From NCBI GenBank assembly GCA_937915865.1, contig CALGIG010000101.1, positions 1 through 26,931 of the forward strand: a stretch of DNA of 26,931 nt, read 5' to 3'. This document shows, piece by piece, positions 16,649 to 23,790 of this stretch (its first letter is position 1; every line of letters begins with the position of its first letter). A program made the translations under genes and the position numbers. Source of the stretch: an uncultured Prolixibacteraceae bacterium (GTDB lineage: Bacteria; Bacteroidota; Bacteroidia; Bacteroidales; Prolixibacteraceae). A model generated the notes under the pieces. The model did not search any database and was not told the origin of the DNA. It saw nothing but the letters and a program-made list of their open reading frames with translations.

Positions 16649-17485
16649 ATGATGAATAAAATTTTACTCTTCCTGCTGGCTGTAGTTTTTATTTCATGTA
16701 CATCGAATCAGCCTAAAGACAATCGACTTTTGTTTAGTATAAAGATTAAACCTGAATATAAATATATTTTGGTGACCAAAAATTCGTATGAAACAGAAGT
16801 GAGGTACGAGGGGAAAGAGAAAGCAATGAACAAACTTCGGAGTATGGGCGTAAAAAACCCGAATGTGATGAGCCGTCAGTCTCAGTCTGAAATGATTTTA
16901 AAAACCGAAAAGTTACTCGATAACTATATTCCGGTTAGACTAGAAATCGCTAAAAGTAATGGTAGCGATGGGCTGCCCGATATAAGCCAGGGAATAAGCG
17001 TTAACGGCGAAAGTGTGAATGGAAATATGCCCCAATTTAGTTCTATTGCTTCAGTAAAGCCGGCGACGATTGACGAAAAAGTATTTTTGCAGGGCGTCCA
17101 GAACAATTTTTCACGTTTATCACTGCCTGAAAAGCGACTAAATATTGGAGAGCAGTTCACTGTTGAATCGACATTGACTATCGCGATGGAAAAATCGCAC
17201 GTGGAGATTACCGTTTCGACTATTTATAAATTGGTGAGTGTGGCTAATGGGTTGGCAAATTTCAATATTACCCAGAACTACGAAATGAACCAGTTGCGCA
17301 TGGATAACTCGTTTGCCGGAAATGGTGGCGGACAAGGAAAACTAACTTACAGCGCCGAAAACAACATGGTAACATCGTTCGAAATGAAATCGAACCTCGA
17401 AATCAACAAAAAGCTGGAGAATTTCCTGTTCGTTCTGAAAACCAAAAGCGAATTTACCCAGAAAATCGAAGTGACGAAGAAATAA
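16649..17485 (+). CDS. Predicted lipoprotein of unknown function
   Basis: The product is 278 residues. It has a lipoprotein signal with a hydrophobic stretch at residues 4-15 and a lipobox-like FISC, lipidation expected on C17, followed by TSNQ. The rest is a soluble, strand-rich domain with alternating hydrophobic patterns, suited to the periplasmic face of a membrane. It resembles uncharacterised Bacteroidota lipoproteins such as those with DUF6263, but I cannot confirm the family by eye. A second ATG directly follows the first, so the start is uncertain by one residue. No terminator is seen before the toxin-antitoxin region. Confidence 0.65.
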   Translation: MMNKILLFLLAVVFISCTSNQPKDNRLLFSIKIKPEYKYILVTKNSYETEVRYEGKEKAMNKLRSMGVKNPNVMSRQSQSEMILKTEKLLDNYIPVRLEIAKSNGSDGLPDISQGISVNGESVNGNMPQFSSIASVKPATIDEKVFLQGVQNNFSRLSLPEKRLNIGEQFTVESTLTIAMEKSHVEITVSTIYKLVSVANGLANFNITQNYEMNQLRMDNSFAGNGGGQGKLTYSAENNMVTSFEMKSNLEINKKLENFLFVLKTKSEFTQKIEVTKK

Positions 17486-17527
17486 TATAACTGTTTTTAA
17501 CCTCAGCAATTTGTTTAAAAAATGTTG

Positions 17528-17535
17528 TACTTTTG
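17528..17535 (+). promoter_or_regulatory. Candidate -7 box for the MntA/HepT pair
   Basis: TACTTTTG matches TAnnTTTG exactly. A TTTG at 17510-17513 is only 14 nt upstream, too close for a good -33. A start near 17542 would give a leader of about 100 nt holding the inverted repeat at 17537-17589. Confidence 0.3.
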
Positions 17536-17536
17536 A

Positions 17537-17589
17537 AATAGCCATATATGCTAACGCCTGCTTAAACGGAAAATGAATAAATGGCTATT
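17537..17589. repeat. 9-bp inverted repeat in the toxin-antitoxin leader
   Basis: AATAGCCAT at 17537-17545 and ATGGCTATT at 17581-17589 are perfect inverted arms around 35 nt containing GCTAACGCCTG. It could be an operator, a leader stem-loop or the edge of an inserted module. Confidence 0.5.
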
Positions 17590-17644
17590 CCATGAGTACG
17601 TGCCGAAGTTTAATAAAGCAAAAACAATAATACGAATATGAAAT

Positions 17645-17980
17645 ATGGTAGTAAAAGACGAGATATTAAAACGATTGACAGATTTCAAAACATTGTGCCA
17701 AAACCACAACGTTAGCTATTTGTATGCTTTTGGCTCATCAACTACCGATAAATTCAACTTTGAGAATAGCGATATTGATTTGTTGGTAGAGATAGAAGAC
17801 AATGATCCGTTAGAAAGAGGAGAGAAACTTTTATCGTTGTGGGACACTTTCGAGGCTTTTTTTCATCGTAAAGTCGATCTGCTCACCGATTCCTCCGTGA
17901 AGAATCCTTACCTGAGAAAAAATATTGACTCAACAAAAGTTTTGCTTTATGACAGAAAAGGGTCTCAAATATTTGTCTGA
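17645..17980 (+). CDS. mntA: MNT-domain nucleotidyltransferase antitoxin (MntA-like)
   Basis: The product is 111 residues with a minimal nucleotidyltransferase fold. G30-S31 is followed by D43-I-D45, and the third acidic residue is likely D78 in KVDLL, giving the GS-x11-DxD pattern with an intact catalytic triad. In studied MntA/HepT systems the enzyme adds AMP units to a tyrosine of the HepT toxin and so neutralises it. The gene overlaps the HepT-like gene by 32 nt, which implies translational coupling. Antitoxin first, toxin second is a usual order for this family. Function is inferred from family and context. Confidence 0.85.
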   Translation: MVVKDEILKRLTDFKTLCQNHNVSYLYAFGSSTTDKFNFENSDIDLLVEIEDNDPLERGEKLLSLWDTFEAFFHRKVDLLTDSSVKNPYLRKNIDSTKVLLYDRKGSQIFV

Positions 17981-18281
17981 TATCTTGCGGGCGATAGAAT
18001 TGATTGAAGAATTTACGCTGTCGGTTGCAGACTTTGAAGAATATGCGGTCGATCTAAAGACCCAAAGTGCTGTGGAAAGGCAATTGGGTATAATTGGTGA
18101 GGCCGTCAACAAGTTTGAAAGCATTTACTCTGAGTTAACTCTTGAAAATTCCAGGAAAATAGTTGGATTCCGAAATCGCTTGATTCATGCTTATGATGCG
18201 GTTGACCCTTCTATGATATGGGCCATTATTAAACGACATTTGCCTCCGTTAAAAGAAGAGGTGATTCAAAAAATGAAATAA
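17949..18281 (+). CDS. hepT: HepT-like HEPN ribonuclease toxin
   Basis: The product is 110 residues from the ATG at 17949. It is all-helical with the HEPN signature R75-NRLI-H80-A-Y82 (Rx4HxY), where R and H form the RNase site and Y82 is the expected AMPylation target. It also contains the typical QLGIIGEAVNKFE helix. HepT toxins cleave RNA, including tRNA in characterised cases, unless modified by the MNT partner. All key residues are present, so it is probably functional. A good terminator follows 11 nt after the stop. Confidence 0.87.
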   Translation: MTEKGLKYLSDILRAIELIEEFTLSVADFEEYAVDLKTQSAVERQLGIIGEAVNKFESIYSELTLENSRKIVGFRNRLIHAYDAVDPSMIWAIIKRHLPPLKEEVIQKMK

Positions 18282-18292
18282 ATAACAGTAAT

Positions 18293-18330
18293 AATTGCTC
18301 TGATGACTTCGATGTTATCAGAGCAATTTG
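18293..18330 (+). terminator. Terminator after the MntA/HepT operon
   Basis: The 12-bp perfect stem AATTGCTCTGAT / ATCAGAGCAATT (18293-18304 and 18317-18328) has a 12-nt loop and T-rich DNA downstream. Confidence 0.8.
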
Positions 18331-18356
18331 TTTGAATTAATGTTTTTTTAAATCGT

Positions 18357-18418
18357 ACTCACCCTGTCCGTCGCAAGCTTCGGCCTGCCCATCTCTCCCG
18401 GAGAGGCTTGGGGTGAGT
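18357..18418. repeat. REP-like palindromic intergenic repeat
   Basis: Outer arms ACTCACCC (18357-18364) and GGGTGAGT (18411-18418) enclose an inner hairpin CTCTC-CCG-GAGAG. The same outer arms recur at 22673-22736. The rest of 18329-18776 holds no convincing + strand gene. Confidence 0.65.
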
Positions 18419-18540
18419 CAAGCTGAAAATGCAGATTCAATAGCTACAATGTTTCATTTCCATTGCTTAATCCCTCTTTTTATTCCCTTGTTCAAATCTT
18501 TCTCACCTTGGGTTATTGGTATTTATGAGGTTGGGCGATT

Positions 18541-18663
18541 TTACATGTAGCAAAAATAGCACATCAACCGGCTTGTGAAATCAAGCTTGTCGCCACATTG
18601 GAGTAAATAGAAAATCCAGAGCTCCTTTTTTACTGCATCAACGCTACGTAATTTATCTGTCAT
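18541..18663 (-). other. Possible small minus-strand open frame, 40 residues
   Basis: A frame reads MTDKLRSVDAVKKELWIFYL and ends FCYM before a TAA. It can be extended upstream on the minus strand to about 18786, but that would overlap the methyltransferase start. I see no clear promoter or ribosome site and do not recognise a family. It may be a short remnant of a lost gene or may be non-coding. It is the only notable open frame in the 18329-18776 gap. Confidence 0.2.
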
Positions 18664-18776
18664 TTTGGAGAATAGAATTATTACTGAAAAGTTGTGGATA
18701 AAAACAGTCAAGGCTGCAAATGGGTAACCTTTATTTCTGACTATCTTTGAGTCTGTAATAATTCTTAAATTTGACA

Positions 18777-19661
18777 ATGGAGACATTAGGTAATGAACAA
18801 CATAAGATTATTCATGGAGACGCTTTGGCGGCATTAAAAACGCTACCGAATAGTTCTGTGGACTTAATATTTGCTGACCCACCATACAACATCGGCAAAA
18901 ACTTTAACGGTCACATTGAAAAGTGGAAAACTGAAGAAGCATATTTGGAGTGGTGTTATGAATGGCTTGACTTATGTATTCAAAAACTTAAACCAAACGG
19001 TAGCTTCTATGTTATGACTGCAACACAGTTTATGCCTTTTTTTGATATCTATCTTCGTAAAAAGTTGGACATCCTGTCTCGCCTTATTTGGTATTATGAC
19101 AGTTCGGGCGTTCAAGCTAAAAAGTACTATGGTTCAATGTATGAACCAATTTTATTTTGCGTGAAGGACAAGAATAATTATACATTCAACTCAAATAACA
19201 TTTTAGTTGAAGCAAAAACAGGAGCCAAACGCAAACTGATTGATTACCGAAAAGCAGTTCCGACAGTTTATAATTCGGAGAAAGTTCCAGGTAATGTTTG
19301 GGAGTTTGCACGAGTTCGCTATCGTATGGACGAATACGAAAATCATCCAACACAAAAACCAGTTGCTTTGCTTGAAAGAATTATCAAAGCGAGTTCCAAC
19401 GAAGGAGATTTAGTGATGGATCCATTTTCAGGAACTTTTACAACTTGTTTTGTTGCAAAAGAACTTGGTAGAAATTCTATTGGTATTGAGTTACAAGATG
19501 AATATGTGAAAATAGGTTTGCGAAGATTACATATAGCTAAGGAGTTTAAAGGGGAAAAACTACAGAAAGAAATTAGAACGTTTGAAACTGAAAAAATAGC
19601 TAACATTTATCAGCCAACATTATTTGAACCCAATGGAACATACATTCACAACGACCATTAA
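18777..19661 (+). CDS. YhdJ-like DNA adenine-N6 methyltransferase (beta class)
   Basis: The product is 294 residues from the ATG at 18777; an in-frame TTG two codons upstream is less likely. Catalytic motif IV DPPY (34-37) comes before the SAM motif DPFSGT (215-220), the beta-class order. From memory, long stretches are nearly identical to E. coli YhdJ, for example SVDLIFADPPYNIGKNF, DSSGVQAKKYYGSMYEPIL and MDEYENHPTQKP. YhdJ methylates adenine in ATGCAT. It methylates host DNA and so protects against the partner endonuclease, whose gene overlaps its last 29 nt. Unlike YhdJ, an orphan in E. coli, this copy is linked to a candidate endonuclease. Confidence 0.88.
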   Translation: METLGNEQHKIIHGDALAALKTLPNSSVDLIFADPPYNIGKNFNGHIEKWKTEEAYLEWCYEWLDLCIQKLKPNGSFYVMTATQFMPFFDIYLRKKLDILSRLIWYYDSSGVQAKKYYGSMYEPILFCVKDKNNYTFNSNNILVEAKTGAKRKLIDYRKAVPTVYNSEKVPGNVWEFARVRYRMDEYENHPTQKPVALLERIIKASSNEGDLVMDPFSGTFTTCFVAKELGRNSIGIELQDEYVKIGLRRLHIAKEFKGEKLQKEIRTFETEKIANIYQPTLFEPNGTYIHNDH

Positions 19662-20748
19662 ATCAGTCTTAGAAAAACACTTTGGTGAATATGCTAATGA
19701 TATTCTCGAAAAGAATCAACTTATTCAATATATAAACGAGAAAACTCGCTCTGCAAATAAGGGTTCAAAATCGCGCTCCAGTTTTGCAAATCTTTATGCT
19801 ATCTATGTTATTATTGAGGACTATATCACCAATGGATACGACCTTAAGGGTGATTACTCAAAGTATGAAGGAGCTTTGTTTAATAAACTTTTTGCGAGAC
19901 AAAGAGAATTGCCGTTTGGAAGTAAACTTCAAAATCATGCTTTGAATAATAGAATGAATTCAGAGTTTCAAAAGTATTTTCCAAATTCAGAGTTCATTCC
20001 TATTATTCGTAACCTCGAAACCAATCGCTATTGGATAAATGAAAATCTCTTGAAAATTACGATCGGTAAAGCCAACATCAACATCGCAAAGGCTATCATC
20101 AATATTATTGACGAATATGCAAAAACTAAGCAAGATGCTTTTCAACGTTTTGTAAAGTCCTGTGAAGAATTGCAAGAGATTGGTAATACAACTCCTGAAA
20201 AAATTGAGGAGTTTGTAATTGGGTTACTTGCGCTAAATGTTGATGCACGACTTTTTGAAATTGTAAGTTATTCAATTCTCAAATATTTCTATCACGACCA
20301 ACAAATATTTTGGGGCTATGAACTTGAAAAGTTGAACAAAGAAAATTTGAAACTATACAAAACAGGAAGAACCAATGCAAATGACGGTGGTATTGACTTT
20401 GTAATGAAGCCACTTGGACGATTTTTCCAAGTAACAGAGACATTGGATTTCAAAAAGTACTTTCTTGACATTGATAAAATTCAAAAGTATCCAATCACTT
20501 TTGTAATCAAATCAAACGAATCGGTACACGACTTGTTAACGAAAATCCAAAATAACGCAAGAAAAACATATTCAATTAAAGCCATCGTTGACAAGTATAT
20601 GGATTGCATTGAGGAAATCATAAATATTCCAACTCTCAATGAAAGGTTTAATGAGGCGGTCAGTCAAGGTTATTTAAACAAAATTCTTGAAGAAGTAGTG
20701 ATTCAAAGCAAAGTTGAGTTTAATTACGAAGGAACTGACGATGATTAA
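19633..20748 (+). CDS. Predicted restriction endonuclease partner of the YhdJ-like methyltransferase
   Basis: The product is 371 residues from the ATG at 19633. It is helical at the N-terminus. A candidate nuclease core near residues 245-275 reads TGRTNANDGGIDFV, with D251 and D255, followed by FFQVTE (Q266, E269). This resembles the D...(D/E/Q)xK-type core of PD-(D/E)xK nucleases, but the usual lysine is not obvious. The 29-nt overlap with the methyltransferase gene and the co-orientation strongly suggest a type II system. I do not recognise the exact family. Cleavage at the methyltransferase site is inferred. Confidence 0.65.
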   Translation: MEHTFTTTIKSVLEKHFGEYANDILEKNQLIQYINEKTRSANKGSKSRSSFANLYAIYVIIEDYITNGYDLKGDYSKYEGALFNKLFARQRELPFGSKLQNHALNNRMNSEFQKYFPNSEFIPIIRNLETNRYWINENLLKITIGKANINIAKAIINIIDEYAKTKQDAFQRFVKSCEELQEIGNTTPEKIEEFVIGLLALNVDARLFEIVSYSILKYFYHDQQIFWGYELEKLNKENLKLYKTGRTNANDGGIDFVMKPLGRFFQVTETLDFKKYFLDIDKIQKYPITFVIKSNESVHDLLTKIQNNARKTYSIKAIVDKYMDCIEEIINIPTLNERFNEAVSQGYLNKILEEVVIQSKVEFNYEGTDDD

Positions 20749-20920
20749 GAATAGAAGAACATACTGCTATTGATAATTTTGCGACCTGCATTTTTAAACC
20801 TAAGCTTTCCAATCCCGTAATTGTGCGTTGCAACCCCAGTAATTTCTGCCCTGTCATCCGAATAACGACTCGCCCTAATCCTGTTAATAACTTGTTGATA
20901 TAAAAGTTGTAAACCAACTA

Positions 20921-20950
20921 TTGTTTTACAATAAAACCTCTTATATTTCG
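20921..20950 (+). promoter_or_regulatory. Candidate promoter of the duplicated helical protein
   Basis: TTG at 20921-20923 is followed after 19 nt by TATATTTC at 20943-20950, one base off TAnnTTTG. A start near 20957 gives a leader of about 36 nt. The 244-nt gap 20749-20992 otherwise shows nothing recognisable. Confidence 0.45.
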
Positions 20951-20992
20951 ATTAGTTATTTACCTATTTTTCTAACCCTTTAAAACTACACT

Positions 20993-21739
20993 ATGGTAAG
21001 TAAAACACAAACCGGCCATGTAAAAAACCTGGCCAACCTCGACGAATTAATTTCTTTTGTTACAGGTTACGGAGCAACCTACAATCCTTCAAAAGCTTCT
21101 CTCAAATTAGCTGCTTTACAAGCCCTTTCAACCAGCTCTAAAAATGCAATCAATGCGGTAAATACTGCAATCCCAGCATTAGGTAATGCGGTTGCTGCGC
21201 GTAAAACAGCGTTTCAACCCTTAAACAAGCTCGTTACGCGGGTAAACAGTTCCCTTAAAGCAACCGACACCTCCGGGCCGATCAATGAAAATGCAAACAG
21301 CCTGGTTCACAAGATCCAGGGGAAACGGATTACCGCCAAAAAAACCGAAGAAGAAAAGGCAGCCGCAAAAGCCGAAGGAAAAGAAATTAAAGAAATTTCA
21401 TCAACACAAATGAGTTACGACATGCGTTTAGACAATTTCGACAAACTCATTAAATTGTTATCTACCTTGCCGCTTTATACCCCCAACGAGGCCGATTTAA
21501 AAGTAGCAGCATTAACAGCCCTGTACAACGATTTAAAAACAAAAAATGCAGCAGTTGTCAATGCAACCACAACACTAAGCAATGCCCGTATTACACGCGA
21601 CGATATTCTTTACAAAGAAGTTATTGGCTTAGTCGATATTGCATTCGACGTTAAGAATTACATTCTGTCGCTCTTTGGTACAACAAGCCCTCAGTACAAA
21701 CAAGTTTCGTCGTTGAGGTTTAAAAGGCGCAAGACGTAG
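20993..21739 (+). CDS. Internally duplicated helical protein of unknown function
   Basis: The product is 248 residues with no signal peptide or membrane span. Two homologous halves are visible. NLDELISFVTGY / YNPSKASLKLAALQAL (about 14-45) matches NFDKLIKLLSTL / YTPNEADLKVAALTAL (about 147-178), each followed by an Ala/Asn/Thr-rich helix (TAIPALGNAVAAR and TTTLSNARITR). A charged linker with KKTEEEKAAAKAEGK separates them. The C-terminus is SLRFKRRKT. Similar uncharacterised proteins occur in Bacteroidota. A terminator and a 21-bp tandem repeat array lie just downstream. Confidence 0.75.
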   Translation: MVSKTQTGHVKNLANLDELISFVTGYGATYNPSKASLKLAALQALSTSSKNAINAVNTAIPALGNAVAARKTAFQPLNKLVTRVNSSLKATDTSGPINENANSLVHKIQGKRITAKKTEEEKAAAKAEGKEIKEISSTQMSYDMRLDNFDKLIKLLSTLPLYTPNEADLKVAALTALYNDLKTKNAAVVNATTTLSNARITRDDILYKEVIGLVDIAFDVKNYILSLFGTTSPQYKQVSSLRFKRRKT

Positions 21740-21786
21740 GTGCAAACCTGCTGCTTCGCCCTTCAAATTATATGAGCGCATGGTGC

Positions 21787-21833
21787 AAAAACAGACTGCA
21801 ATTGTCGTTTAGGCAATGGCGGTCTGTTTGTTT
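21787..21833 (+). terminator. Terminator after the duplicated helical protein
   Basis: The stem AAACAGAC (21789-21796) / GTCTGTTT (21822-21829) has additional inner pairs (TTG/CAA) and is followed by GTTTC. It lies 50 nt after the stop codon. Confidence 0.6.
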
Positions 21834-21867
21834 CGAAGTAGATTTGGAAATGAGATGATACCCTCCT

Positions 21868-22203
21868 GGAAACAGTTAACCGCACTTCGGGAAATGCCAC
21901 CCACATACCGGAAACTATCACCCGCCGGCCGGATATTATGGCGGGTACCGCGTAAAATACCATCGGCATATCAGATATTGTCATCCGCTCGTAGGATAAT
22001 TTCACTGGCATGGCGGATATTGTTATCGGAATAAAGAATACTGGCACCGGCATTGGGGATATTATCGCCGGAATATAAGATACTGGCACCGGCACATCCG
22101 AAATTACCAGCGGCACAATAGAAGTTGCCAGTTGCCCGGTGGAAACTGCTAACTACATTTCAGAACTTGCCAGCTACATCCCGTTGCATCATTGCTACGC
22201 TGC
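21868..22203. repeat. Degenerate 21-bp tandem repeat array, 15-16 units
   Basis: Units begin at 21868, 21889, 21910, 21931, 21952, 21973, 21994, 22015, 22036, 22057, 22078 (22 nt), 22100, 22121 (20 nt), 22141, 22162 and a weak last one at 22183. The consensus is roughly GGATATTRTC followed by ACCGGCATAYC. No two units are identical, so the array is old or diversifying. Because 21 is a multiple of three, long open frames run through it on both strands, including heptapeptide-like repeats on the minus strand; I regard these as by-products. There is no repeat/spacer alternation, so it is not a CRISPR array. Confidence 0.8.
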
Positions 22204-22206
22204 ACC

Positions 22207-22272
22207 TTTTACATGTATGCCGGGTAATACTGGTTCCGGCAGGCCGCGAGGTTAGTCCTCTGCCATGTAAAA
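22207..22272. repeat. Branched inverted-repeat structure (three-way junction shape)
   Basis: Outer arms TTTTACATG (22207-22215) and CATGTAAAA (22264-22272) enclose two inner hairpins: GCCGG/CCGGC (22219-22223 / 22236-22240) and GAGG-TTAGT-CCTC (22248-22260). It directly follows the 21-bp array. Its role is unknown; it could act as a terminator or a structured RNA. Confidence 0.55.
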
Positions 22273-22520
22273 AAATACAATCCATGTTCTTTTCGGGTCA
22301 TAAGGTCGATTTTTCGGGTGCATGGTTCAGGTTCTTACTTAAATTCAATCTAAATTATTTTTTTCTTTTTCTGAAATAGGATTTTTTGAAAAATAGCGGC
22401 GATTGTTTTAATTGCTTTCCCTGTCAGCGGTTCCGAATATTTAAAATCCTGAATTCGGTAAATCTTCGCTTTCCTTAGTCTTTATTGCCTTTTGGTATGT
22501 TTCACAGCCGCAAAAAGATG

Positions 22521-22552
22521 TTTGATTTCTTTGGGTTGAATACCTATATTTG
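22521..22552 (+). promoter_or_regulatory. Promoter upstream of the etf operon (TTTG-N20-TATATTTG)
   Basis: TTTG at 22521-22524 and TATATTTG at 22545-22552 are 20 nt apart, an exact consensus fit. The predicted start near 22559 leaves a leader of about 336 nt before etfB. It contains a possible 19-codon frame (22577-22636) and a REP-like palindrome at 22673-22736. Confidence 0.55.
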
Positions 22553-22672
22553 CTCACCTTAAAAAAAAAGGCTCCGATGGATGGCTTTATCTGGATGGCT
22601 AAGCGGATTTCAGAAAGGGCGATTTTATTAGGGTAAAGCAACGAGCATAAATTATTGTAAAAAAATAATATG

Positions 22673-22736
22673 ACTCACCCCAAGTCCGCTTGGCGGCTTT
22701 GTAAAGGGTAAAGCATCGCAGATGAGAGGGGTGAGT
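22673..22736. repeat. REP-like palindromic repeat in the etf leader
   Basis: Outer arms ACTCACCCC (22673-22681) and GGGGTGAGT (22728-22736) match those at 18357-18418, while the interior sequence differs. It would form a strong stem in the etfB leader RNA. Confidence 0.65.
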
Positions 22737-22894
22737 TGAGAAATGCCCGACAATGTTTTTCGTTTTTTTTGAACCGAAACAATACAATTAACTAAATAGC
22801 AACGAATGAAACGAGCCACGAAAGATAGCTTCTCACGTATGGGATTGAAAGGGTGGCGAGTTCCTATAGCAATTTAAAAACAAATTATTATAGT

Positions 22895-23770
22895 ATGAAA
22901 GGTTATAAAATTATCGTGCTTGCCAAGCAGGTTCCCGATACAAGGAATGTTGGCAAAGATGCAATGAAAGCCGATGGAACAGTGAATAGGGCTGCTCTTC
23001 CGGCTATTTTTAATCCTGAAGATTTGAACGCGTTGGAACAGGCGCTTCGTATCAAGGATACTTTCCCCGGAACAACCATTACCATTTTAACCATGGGCCC
23101 GGGCCGTGCTGCCGAAATTATTCGCGAAGGAATGTTCCGTGGTGCCGACGATGGTATTTTATTAACCGACCGTGCATTTGCCGGATCTGATACCCTCGCT
23201 ACTTCTTATGCTTTGGGCCAGGCCCTGAAACGGATTGGTAAATTCGATATCATTATAGCCGGTCGTCAGGCTATCGACGGAGATACCGCTCAGGTTGGTC
23301 CACAGGTTGCCGAAAAGTTAAGTATTCCGCAGTTAACTTACGTCGAAGAAGTAAAAGCAATTGAAAAAGGCAAAGTAATCGTAAAACGCCGTTTGGAACG
23401 TGGGGTAGAGGTAGTAAGCTGTCCGATGCCATTGGTTATTACTGTAAACAGCAGCGCCCCCGATTGCCGCGCCCGCAATGCCAGGTTGCTCATGAAATAC
23501 AAACATGCAAAAACGGTAAGCGAACTTCAGAATTCGAACGAAGATTACCTTCATCTCTATAACGATCGTCCCTACCTCAATATCGTGGAATGGACAGTAA
23601 ACGACATCGAGTCGAATCCCGAAGAATTGGGTTTGTCTGGTTCTCCAACCAAGGTAAAAACTGTTGAGAACGTTGTGCTTCAGGCTAAAGAAGCAAAAGT
23701 TATTACTTCGGCTGACGACAATATCGACGCTTTGATGAAAGAATTGATTGCAAGTCACACCATTGGTTAA
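22895..23770 (+). CDS. etfB: Electron transfer flavoprotein subunit beta
   Basis: The product is 291 residues from the ATG at 22895, chosen because MKGYKIIVLAKQVPDTRNV is the family N-terminus; a GTG 42 nt upstream is in frame. It has the EtfB pattern CVKQVPDT-like (LAKQVPDT), TMGPGRA and the AMP/FAD-loop motif D128-GDTAQVGP. It pairs with EtfA to carry electrons from acyl-CoA dehydrogenases. The length exceeds the roughly 250 residues of mitochondrial-type EtfB. Whether the complex bifurcates electrons cannot be decided from the sequence here. It is followed by etfA after 20 nt. Confidence 0.94.
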   Translation: MKGYKIIVLAKQVPDTRNVGKDAMKADGTVNRAALPAIFNPEDLNALEQALRIKDTFPGTTITILTMGPGRAAEIIREGMFRGADDGILLTDRAFAGSDTLATSYALGQALKRIGKFDIIIAGRQAIDGDTAQVGPQVAEKLSIPQLTYVEEVKAIEKGKVIVKRRLERGVEVVSCPMPLVITVNSSAPDCRARNARLLMKYKHAKTVSELQNSNEDYLHLYNDRPYLNIVEWTVNDIESNPEELGLSGSPTKVKTVENVVLQAKEAKVITSADDNIDALMKELIASHTIG

Positions 23771-23790
23771 CCTTAATAATTGAAAAAACT

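Noticed and set aside
17537..17716. Integron attC site before the MntA/HepT genes
   Set aside because: GCTAACG and CGTTAGC occur as inverted 7-mers, but one lies inside the coding region and the RYYYAAC/GTTRRRY rules are not met.
18693..18701. Perfect DnaA box TTATCCACA on the minus strand as a sign of an origin
   Set aside because: It is a single box with no cluster, no AT-rich unwinding region and no dnaA or dnaN nearby.
21763..22116. Minus-strand frame of 117 residues with MPVxxS-type heptapeptide repeats
   Set aside because: The open frame follows from the 21-nt period of the array, which also keeps a + strand frame open. It has no promoter or ribosome site, and the composition looks unlike a natural protein.
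21868..22203. CRISPR array
   Set aside because: All DNA in the array is periodic at 21 nt with degenerate units. There are no identical repeats separated by unique spacers, and no cas genes are nearby.
16626..22894. Insertion sequence or integrated element with transposase
   Set aside because: No transposase or integrase is encoded in the accessory stretch, and no clear terminal repeats with target duplications were found. The recombinase at 1429-2313 belongs to a conserved housekeeping setting.
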